Shown here: in pieces, positions 1 through 4,721 of the stretch
Position numbering within the stretch: the stretch's first letter is position 1
Layout of the letters: the number at the start of each line of letters is the position of its first letter
Origin: an uncultured Prevotellaceae bacterium
GTDB taxonomy: Bacteria; Bacteroidota; Bacteroidia; Bacteroidales; Bacteroidaceae
NCBI GenBank assembly: GCA_946405695.1
Contig: CAMJIA010000067.1
Span: 1-7,894, forward strand
Length of the DNA: 7,894 nt
Direction of reading: 5' to 3'
The notes under the pieces: generated by a model
What the model saw: the letters and a program-made list of their open reading frames with translations, nothing else
Told to the model about the DNA's origin: nothing
Database searches by the model: none
Position numbers and translations under genes: made by a program

Positions 1-2
1 AT

Positions 3-38
3 AAAAAAACACCGCACGCAATTGCGTACGGTGTTTTT
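3..38 (-). terminator. Intrinsic terminator of the small secreted protein gene
   Basis: The outer arms AAAAACACCG and CGGTGTTTTT and the inner arms ACGC and GCGT pair around an AATT loop, with one C/A mismatch. On the minus strand the hairpin ends in a run of seven T. It begins 15 bases past the stop codon of the gene at 54-401. The plus-strand side also ends in five T, so it could work in both directions. Confidence 0.85.
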
Positions 39-53
39 AGTATATATATTTTT

Positions 54-401
54 TTACAGGTGCCTGTTGCGCAGTGTGTTCAGCATGATGCGCATGTAGA
101 GTCCAAACTGTTTCTCGTTGAGCACGTTCTTCATCTTGCTGGCATCCTTTCTTACTGCCTGATGTACCAGGTGTCTTTGTAGTGGTCCTCTAACGGAGGC
201 CAATGACTGTAGCTCTGTGTTGAAACTGTTGTGGATAGCCTCTACAGCATCTGTCTGATCCTCGTCCAGTGCGAGTACCTCTGCGAGGCGGTCCATGTTG
301 CAACTTACGTCAAAACGTCTGTCAACTTTGTTACTGTTAGTTCCTGCAAAACTAAATGTTACTGCCATCATGGCAACCAGTGTTACGATAATCTTTTTCA
401 T
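54..401 (-). CDS. Small secreted helical protein of unknown function, loosely Spy/CpxP-like
   Basis: This 115-residue protein cannot be assigned to a named family with certainty. Residues 1-19 form a clear Sec signal peptide: KK, then a hydrophobic stretch, with likely cleavage after SFA. The mature part of about 95 residues is charged and looks mostly alpha-helical, with a single Cys (C34). It contains LDEDQ at 45-49 and LNEKQ at 94-98, each opening a predicted helix. Such LTxxQ-like motifs recall the Spy/CpxP family of periplasmic chaperones, but that resemblance is weak and is inference. The ATG at 401 is supported by the signal peptide. The gene stands alone, with its own promoter at 470-477, a two-site direct repeat further upstream and its own terminator, so it is probably a separately regulated single gene, perhaps envelope-stress related. 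Confidence 0.85.
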   Translation of the reverse strand: MKKIIVTLVAMMAVTFSFAGTNSNKVDRRFDVSCNMDRLAEVLALDEDQTDAVEAIHNSFNTELQSLASVRGPLQRHLVHQAVRKDASKMKNVLNEKQFGLYMRIMLNTLRNRHL

Positions 402-469
402 ACCTTTAATTTTTTTAGTTGTTATTATTTTGTTTATTTGTTCTTTGTTGTTCTGCTTCTTTGACGTAA

Positions 470-477
470 CAAAGGTA
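470..477 (-). promoter_or_regulatory. Bacteroidetes -7 promoter box for the small secreted protein gene
   Basis: The minus strand reads TACCTTTG, matching the Bacteroidetes primary-sigma -7 consensus TAnnTTTG. Transcription should start around 463, leaving a leader of about 60 A-rich bases before the ATG at 401. No TTTG lies about 20 bases upstream, so the -33 element is missing or degenerate. That would fit a promoter that needs an activator. Confidence 0.7.
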
Positions 478-503
478 TGAAATGTTTAACCGCCCATAGT
501 CCA

Positions 504-536
504 CTTTCAGTGAACACCCTGTTTCGTTCAGCGAAC
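504..536 (-). promoter_or_regulatory. Two-site direct repeat, candidate activator (LytTR-like) operator
   Basis: Reading the minus strand, GTTCGCTGAAC (536 to 526) is followed 21 bases later by GTTCACTGAAA (515 to 505). Nine of eleven positions are identical, and each copy is itself nearly palindromic. The nearer copy ends about 27 bases upstream of the -7 box, so the pair covers roughly -40 to -73. Two direct repeats about two helical turns apart, just upstream of a weak -33 region, is the usual layout of LytTR-type regulator sites. Assignment to that family is inference from geometry only. Confidence 0.5.
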
Positions 537-561
537 TGCTGAAAATCATAGTAGAAATGCC

Positions 562-599
562 AATAACCCTGCCTTATTTCTAGAAAAGGCAGGGTTATT
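562..599 (-). terminator. Hairpin terminator downstream of coaW
   Basis: The 14-base arms AATAACCCTGCCTT (562-575) and AAGGCAGGGTTATT (586-599) are perfectly complementary around a 10-base loop. The hairpin lies 45 bases past the coaW stop codon. The minus-strand tail is only moderately T-rich (TTATTGGCATTTC), so termination strength is uncertain. Confidence 0.7.
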
Positions 600-643
600 T
601 ATCTATAAGGTAGGGTTGTTGCGCAATAAGTTGGATTATCCTT

Positions 644-1462
644 TTATCGCAAATAGCTCAATGCGGCACCAATGGCGGTGCAGAACTCGGCATACTTGGG
701 AATGTGGAAATGGACGTTGTAGAGTTTCTCCAACATGGGGTAGATGTCCTTGCACTGGGGCAACAGCGTCAGGTTACCGATGAGTACGAAGTCCTTGATA
801 CCGGAGTTCAAAGCTGACAGGATTGCGGCAGAACCGATAGACTGTAGTACCATAGTGATGATGCCCAGTGCAACGTCTTCCTTGGGGGCGTCGTACTGAG
901 CTTTAGAGAATAGCGATGCTGTGGCATCCATAGGCAGGCCGGGCAGCGGATGGGTAGATATGTCGCCAATGAGCAGGTTGATATTGCGGATGTCACCCTG
1001 CATGGCCAGACTCTGAATTTGCTTGGGGTCACGGGTGTTCAGCATGACACGGCTCAGTCCCTGCAGGGTACCGCCACCAATGCCGATACCACCAATATGC
1101 TTAATGTCGTCACCATCGCATTGTACAAAGCTGGTACCTGTACCCATAGATACGACGATGGCTTTGCTAAGGCCAGACTCAAAGCGAGCGCCTAGTCCGT
1201 CTGCAATGAATTCGTCAACTTTCTGGGTAGGTATGCCATAGATGGGTTCGTCGATGTAGGCAGAACCTACACCAGTCACCATGACCTGCTCAACGTCTTT
1301 CAGTTCAATCTTGTTGTCGTGCAGATACTTGCCGAAAGCACCATAGAGAGAGGTAATCTGGTCGACAGCGGTGATGCGAATGGGAGATACCACACGACTT
1401 TCGCGCAGTCCAACAATCTTTGTGGTCGAGATACCAACGTCAATACCAATAACTATTCCCAT
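644..1462 (-). CDS. coaW: Type II pantothenate kinase
   Basis: This 272-residue enzyme should phosphorylate pantothenate with ATP, the first step of coenzyme A synthesis in the cytoplasm. It has the ASKHA fold of the CoaW/Fumble type. The first phosphate-binding loop is GIDVGISTTK (6-15). VTGVGSAYI (62-70) leads to the presumed catalytic Glu84 in KVDEF. MGTGTS (106-111) and IGGIGIGGGTLQGL (123-136) form the nucleotide-binding core. VLIGNL (226-231) and the C-terminal GAALSYL complete the fold. At the position where S. aureus CoaW and human PANK have an Arg just before the GG(T/S) loop, this protein appears to have His122. The ATG at 1462 is chosen because the fold begins there; the frame stays open upstream to 1600 only by running through the tRNA-Phe gene. 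No promoter is seen, and the tRNA terminator ends 24 bases upstream. A pseudokinase or another ASKHA kinase is less likely. Confidence 0.9.
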   Translation of the reverse strand: MGIVIGIDVGISTTKIVGLRESRVVSPIRITAVDQITSLYGAFGKYLHDNKIELKDVEQVMVTGVGSAYIDEPIYGIPTQKVDEFIADGLGARFESGLSKAIVVSMGTGTSFVQCDGDDIKHIGGIGIGGGTLQGLSRVMLNTRDPKQIQSLAMQGDIRNINLLIGDISTHPLPGLPMDATASLFSKAQYDAPKEDVALGIITMVLQSIGSAAILSALNSGIKDFVLIGNLTLLPQCKDIYPMLEKLYNVHFHIPKYAEFCTAIGAALSYLR

Positions 1463-1486
1463 ATCTTCTTGCTTTAGTTTATTCAA

Positions 1487-1525
1487 CGAAAAACCCCTGC
1501 TAGAGAAATCTCTAAGACAGGGGTT
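1487..1525 (-). terminator. Strong intrinsic terminator between tRNA-Phe and coaW
   Basis: The outer arms AACCCCTG (1492-1499) and CAGGGGTT (1518-1525) enclose the inner arms TAGAGA (1501-1506) and TCTCTA (1509-1514). On the minus strand the stem runs into TTTTT. It ends 17 bases past the tRNA 3' end and only 24 bases before the coaW ATG, so it may also act as an attenuator for coaW. Confidence 0.85.
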
Positions 1526-1542
1526 CATAATGAAAGGAGGAG

Positions 1543-1615
1543 TGGTACCTCCAGGAATCGAACCGGGGACACACGGATTTTCAGTCCGATGCTCTACCAA
1601 CTGAGCTAAGGCACC
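1543..1615 (-). tRNA. tRNA-Phe (anticodon GAA)
   Basis: On the minus strand a full cloverleaf of 73 bases can be drawn. The acceptor stem is GGTGCCT with AGGTACC (one G-T pair). The D arm is GCTC/GAGC around AGTTGGTA. The anticodon arm is TCGGA/TCCGT (last pair A-T) around CTGAAAA, giving the anticodon GAA. The variable loop is GTGTC, and the T arm is CCCGG/CCTGG around TTCGATT. The discriminator is A. CCA is not encoded, since the next bases are CTC, so it must be added after transcription. The gene has its own promoter at 1657-1688 and its own terminator at 1487-1525. Confidence 0.98.
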
Positions 1616-1634
1616 ATCATTATGTTTTTTCTAG

Positions 1635-1651
1635 GCAATCCTCTTGATTGC
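1635..1651 (-). other. Short hairpin in the tRNA-Phe leader
   Basis: GCAATC and GATTGC pair around a 5-base loop, between the promoter and the 5' end of the tRNA. The predicted transcription start falls near 1650, so the primary transcript would begin at or inside this hairpin and RNase P would remove it. Its role is unknown and it may be incidental. Confidence 0.4.
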
Positions 1652-1656
1652 GGGTG

Positions 1657-1688
1657 CAAAGGTACGAAGAAAAAATGAATCGGCCAAA
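1657..1688 (-). promoter_or_regulatory. Bacteroidetes promoter of tRNA-Phe
   Basis: The minus strand carries TTTG (1688 to 1685), 20 bases, then TACCTTTG (1664 to 1657). This fits the Bacteroidetes -33 TTTG and -7 TAnnTTTG elements. The eleven bases GTACCTTTGCA also occur at the sppA promoter. The -33 element lies inside the descending arm of the upstream thiL terminator. Confidence 0.8.
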
Positions 1689-1724
1689 CTTTTCTTGGTT
1701 TTTTTTTGAAAAGCGGCCGATTTT
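1676..1724 (-). terminator. Terminator of the sppA-lpxK-punA-thiL transcript
   Basis: AATCGGCC (1678-1685) pairs with GGCCGATT (1715-1722). Inside are a short internal loop, a second stem CTTTTC/GAAAAG (1689-1694 and 1708-1713) and a loop rich in A on the transcript. On the minus strand it is followed by CATTTTTTC. It starts 12 bases after the thiL stop codon. Confidence 0.8.
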
Positions 1725-1736
1725 AAGTGTTTTCTC

Positions 1737-2804
1737 TTATTGCAGTGGATTCCACCCCTGCGCTTTTAGGGCAAATTCTTGTTCATCTCGCGTTACCAAT
1801 ACCTGTCCAAGGCTGGCATTAGTGATGTGGCCGATGAGTTTGACATCTTCAATCTGTTGAATCTTCTCGTGGTCACCAATAGGAACGGTGAACAGCAGCT
1901 CGTAATCCTCGCCACCATTCAGGGCGCAGGTCGTGACGTTCATGTTTAGTTCCTCAGCCATCACGGCCGTCTGATAGTCGATGGGAATCTGCTTCTCAAA
2001 GATGCGACAACCCACGCCTGACTGTTTGCAGATATGCATGAGTTCACTCGACAGTCCGTCAGAGATGTCCATCATGGCAGTAGGGCGAATGCCAGCCTCG
2101 CGTAACTTATTAATAATATCGCCACGAGCCTCCGTCTTCAGCTGACGTTGCAACAGGTATTCCTTACCAGCAAAGTCGGGCTGGAAATCGGGGATGCTGG
2201 CGGGTGAACCGCTGGACACACTCTTTTTCTTCGCTTCTTCCACCATCTGGTAATATACGGCCTTCTCGCGCTCCAAGAGCTGCAAGCCCATATAGGCTGC
2301 ACCAAGGTCACCGCTTACGCAGACAAGGTCGGTCTCTTTGGCACCATTACGATAGACGATGTCCTCCTTGCGAGCCTCACCGATGCAGGTAATGCTGATG
2401 GCCAGACCTGTATAAGAAGAGGTGGTGTCGCCACCAATGACGTCGACTCCCCACTTGTCGCAGGCCATGCGCAGTCCGGAATAGAACTGTTCGATGTCCT
2501 CAACGGTGAAGCGTTTGCTAAGTGCCAGCGAAACGGTCATCTGTCGTGGCGTGCCGTTCATGGCGAAGATGTCACTGATGTTAACCATTGCCGACTTCCA
2601 GCCAAGGTGCTGCAGGTCGATATAGGTCAGGTCGAAGTGTACACCCTCCATGAGCATGTCAGTAGTAACCAAAACCTCGCTGTCTGGATAGTGAAGTACG
2701 GCGCAGTCATCGCCTACGCCGTACTTTGTTGATTCATTGTTGGGTTTGATGTCCTTTGTCAACCGGTCTATCAAACCGAATTCTCCTAATGATGCTATTT
2801 CCAT
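1737..2804 (-). CDS. thiL: Thiamine-monophosphate kinase
   Basis: This 355-residue kinase phosphorylates thiamine monophosphate with ATP to give thiamine diphosphate, the active cofactor, in the cytoplasm. The PurM/ThiL-type fold is clear. Near the N terminus is GDDCAV (31-36). The metal and phosphate residues lie in TTDMLMEGVHF (47-57) and NISDIFAMNG (75-84). GGDTT (124-128), MDISDGLSSE (245-254) and the family signature GGEDYELLF (297-305) follow. It is longer than the 325-residue E. coli enzyme. Extra sequence sits around 185-212, a Lys/Ser-rich stretch (EEAKKKSVSSGSPAS) between the two domains that is probably a surface loop. The ATG directly abuts the punA stop codon (TAAATG), so translation is probably coupled. 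It is the last gene of the run. No other thiamine genes are nearby. Confidence 0.97.
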   Translation of the reverse strand: MEIASLGEFGLIDRLTKDIKPNNESTKYGVGDDCAVLHYPDSEVLVTTDMLMEGVHFDLTYIDLQHLGWKSAMVNISDIFAMNGTPRQMTVSLALSKRFTVEDIEQFYSGLRMACDKWGVDVIGGDTTSSYTGLAISITCIGEARKEDIVYRNGAKETDLVCVSGDLGAAYMGLQLLEREKAVYYQMVEEAKKKSVSSGSPASIPDFQPDFAGKEYLLQRQLKTEARGDIINKLREAGIRPTAMMDISDGLSSELMHICKQSGVGCRIFEKQIPIDYQTAVMAEELNMNVTTCALNGGEDYELLFTVPIGDHEKIQQIEDVKLIGHITNASLGQVLVTRDEQEFALKAQGWNPLQ

Positions 2805-3620
2805 TTATTGTGCAGTACGTTTAATCATTTCGCGCATGATCTCAGTCATCAGTGGCTGAGCCTTGTCGGCAGCTTCCTGAACCTCTTCATGGCTAACCTC
2901 AACAGGATTGTCGAAACCGCCAAGGTCGGTAACAACGCTGATACCGAAGGTCTTGATGCCACAGTGGTGGGCAACGATAACCTCAGGAACAGTAGACATA
3001 CCAACGGTGTCACCACCCAGGGTGCGATACATCTTATACTCTGCAGGTGTCTCGAAGGTAGGTCCTGTGGTGCCAAGGTATACACCATAAACCAGACGGA
3101 TGCCCTTTTCCTTGGCAATCTTTGTGGCCAGGTTGATGAGCTCGTGGTCATAGGTCTCGTGCATGTCTGGGAAGCGGGGACCTGTTGGGAAGTTCTTACC
3201 ACGCAGTGGATGCTCTGGGAAGAAGTTGATATGGTCGGTGATAACCATCAGGTCGCCAATCTTGAAGGCGGGGTTCATGCCGCCTGCAGCGTTCGATACG
3301 AACAGTGTCTTAATCCCCAGCTCATACATAACGCGAACAGGGAAGGTGACCTCCTTCATGTTATAGCCCTCATAGTAGTGGAAACGTCCCTGCATGGCCA
3401 GAATGTCTACGCCACCCAATTTACCGAAAATGAGTGCTCCGGCGTGTCCCTCTACGGTGGAAACGGGGAAGTTGGGAATCTCACTGTAGGGAATCTCCTG
3501 TTTGTCAGTTATCTCGGAAGCTAATTGTCCGAGGCCTGTTCCCAGAATGATTGCTGTCTTGGGGCTTGTGGTCATCCTTTCTTTTAACCAGGATGCTGTT
3601 TCTTGAATTTTTGTGTACAT
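2805..3620 (-). CDS. punA: Purine nucleoside phosphorylase (trimeric PNP family)
   Basis: This 271-residue cytoplasmic enzyme cleaves purine nucleosides with phosphate to give the base and ribose 1-phosphate, for purine salvage. The family motifs are in order: GTGLG (27-31), EGHAG (57-61), QGRFHYYEG (77-85), NAAGGMN (110-116), GPTFETPAE (186-194) and VGMSTVPEVIVA (206-217). The base-binding Glu of FET (E190) is kept. The position matching human Asn243 is Asp232, in VVTDLGG, so base preference may differ from strict 6-oxopurine enzymes. The start at 3620 is preferred because MYTKIQETASWLKERM fits the family N terminus; it places the first 39 codons inside the end of lpxK. A later ATG at 3575 (Met16) would shorten the overlap but remove family-typical sequence. 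Methylthioadenosine phosphorylase is a less likely reading. Confidence 0.95.
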   Translation of the reverse strand: MYTKIQETASWLKERMTTSPKTAIILGTGLGQLASEITDKQEIPYSEIPNFPVSTVEGHAGALIFGKLGGVDILAMQGRFHYYEGYNMKEVTFPVRVMYELGIKTLFVSNAAGGMNPAFKIGDLMVITDHINFFPEHPLRGKNFPTGPRFPDMHETYDHELINLATKIAKEKGIRLVYGVYLGTTGPTFETPAEYKMYRTLGGDTVGMSTVPEVIVAHHCGIKTFGISVVTDLGGFDNPVEVSHEEVQEAADKAQPLMTEIMREMIKRTAQ

Positions 3621-4674
3621 AGTCTATAATTTGTTGGTTAAACATTTGTGCCTGTTCTTGTAGGAAGCAGACTGTAATTGGTAATGCATAGAGATGCTGA
3701 CGAACCTCTTGACTGAGTCCTTCTACCAGGTGGAGTCGGGTGACATCCTTCTCTGTGGTGATAATCAGTTTGGGGGAGGGTAGTGCAGCAAAGGTGCTGT
3801 TGATCAGTTCCACATCTTTCTTGCTGAAGACGTGATGATCGCCAAAAGCAAGTGGCGTCAGCTGTGGTATCAACGGCTGCAGGTCATGCGTCATCTGCTG
3901 GGGTGAGGCAATGCCAGTAAGCAGAAGCGCTGAGTAGTCTTTCAGATTATGAAGATCCAGAGCCTCTTTGGTTTCTTGGAATACCGGCAGCAGATCTCCA
4001 TAGTCGATGGTTGTGAAGAATAGCTGTTGGTAGGGATAGAGACTCATTGCCTTCATGATGACACGATACTCCATAGGCTTAAGGTCCTTGGGGCACTTGG
4101 TGACGATGACGATGTCGGCACGGTCCTTTCCACTTAGTGGCTCACGCAGTCTGCCGGCAGGCAACAGCTTATCATAGATAATCAGTCGATGATAGTCTAC
4201 TAACAGGATGTTGATGCCAGGTTTGACATAACGGTGCTGGAAGGCATCGTCCAAGAGGATGACATCGATATCCTTGTCGTTCTCCAATAGCCTATCAATG
4301 CCATGACAGCGGTTCTTGTCAACAGCCACGGTTACTTCTGGGTATTTCTGCTTCATCTGGAAAGGCTCATCGCCAATTTCAGGCATTGTTGTCTTTGCGG
4401 AAGCTTGTACAAAGCCTTTGCTCTTGCGCTTATATCCACGACTGAGCACGGCAGTATGACACGTGTCTTTCAGTAGACGGATAAGGTATTCCACATGGGG
4501 TGTCTTGCCACTTCCGCCAACTGTAATGTTGCCAACAGCTATGATGGGCACGTCGAAGCTGCGACTCTTCAATATGCCAATGTTGAAAAGTGTGTTCCGA
4601 AAATTGGACGCAATGCCGTAAAGCCAACTCAGCGGCAGCAACCATTTGTTGATTTTGATGAAGTCGCCTTCCAT
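3505..4674 (-). CDS. lpxK: Tetraacyldisaccharide 4'-kinase (lipid A synthesis)
   Basis: This 389-residue kinase adds the 4'-phosphate to the tetraacyldisaccharide precursor of lipid A, on the cytoplasmic face of the inner membrane, so the organism makes lipopolysaccharide. The hydrophobic, amphipathic start (KWLLPLSWLYG, 10-20) fits membrane attachment. The P-loop is GNITVGGSGKT (48-58). SRGYKRKSKG (78-87), GDEP (101-104), LDDAFQHR (141-148, Walker B), LPAGRLREP (171-179), GDHHVFS (278-284) and TTEKD (306-310) are the other family motifs, including the presumed catalytic Asp101 and the DHH histidines. The last 38 codons, from about residue 352, overlap punA in another frame, and this basic tail is probably shaped by punA coding. 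The start at 4674 lies 47 bases after sppA, in a spacer filled with octamer repeats. Confidence 0.95.
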   Translation of the reverse strand: MEGDFIKINKWLLPLSWLYGIASNFRNTLFNIGILKSRSFDVPIIAVGNITVGGSGKTPHVEYLIRLLKDTCHTAVLSRGYKRKSKGFVQASAKTTMPEIGDEPFQMKQKYPEVTVAVDKNRCHGIDRLLENDKDIDVILLDDAFQHRYVKPGINILLVDYHRLIIYDKLLPAGRLREPLSGKDRADIVIVTKCPKDLKPMEYRVIMKAMSLYPYQQLFFTTIDYGDLLPVFQETKEALDLHNLKDYSALLLTGIASPQQMTHDLQPLIPQLTPLAFGDHHVFSKKDVELINSTFAALPSPKLIITTEKDVTRLHLVEGLSQEVRQHLYALPITVCFLQEQAQMFNQQIIDYVHKNSRNSILVKRKDDHKPQDSNHSGNRPRTISFRDN

Positions 4675-4678
4675 GCGT

Positions 4679-4718
4679 TCTTGTCGTTATTTCGTTATGA
4701 CGTTATAACGTTATTTCG
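4679..4718 (-). repeat. Degenerate octamer tandem repeat in the sppA-lpxK spacer
   Basis: On the minus strand, from 4718 down, five 8-base units follow one another: CGAAATAA, CGTTATAA, CGTCATAA, CGAAATAA, CGACAAGA. CG opens all five and A closes all five. The array begins 3 bases (ACT) after the sppA stop codon and ends 4 bases before the lpxK ATG, so it fills nearly the whole spacer. The second unit is part of the palindrome CGTTATAACG. The groES-groEL spacer holds a related array in the same orientation relative to transcription. Confidence 0.8.
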
Positions 4719-4721
4719 AGT

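Noticed and set aside
526..543. Small hairpins GTTC-AGC-GAAC and TTCAGC-N5-GCTGAA as a terminator
   Set aside because: There is no T run on either strand, and the palindromy belongs to the direct-repeat operator candidate.
1463..1600. N-terminal extension of the coaW reading frame by 46 codons
   Set aside because: The extension is the tRNA-Phe gene and its terminator read as codons. The kinase fold begins at the ATG at 1462.
2808..3524. Long plus-strand frame of 238 codons opposite punA
   Set aside because: It lies wholly antisense to a well-supported gene and its translation shows no recognisable domain. It reflects the codon pattern of punA.
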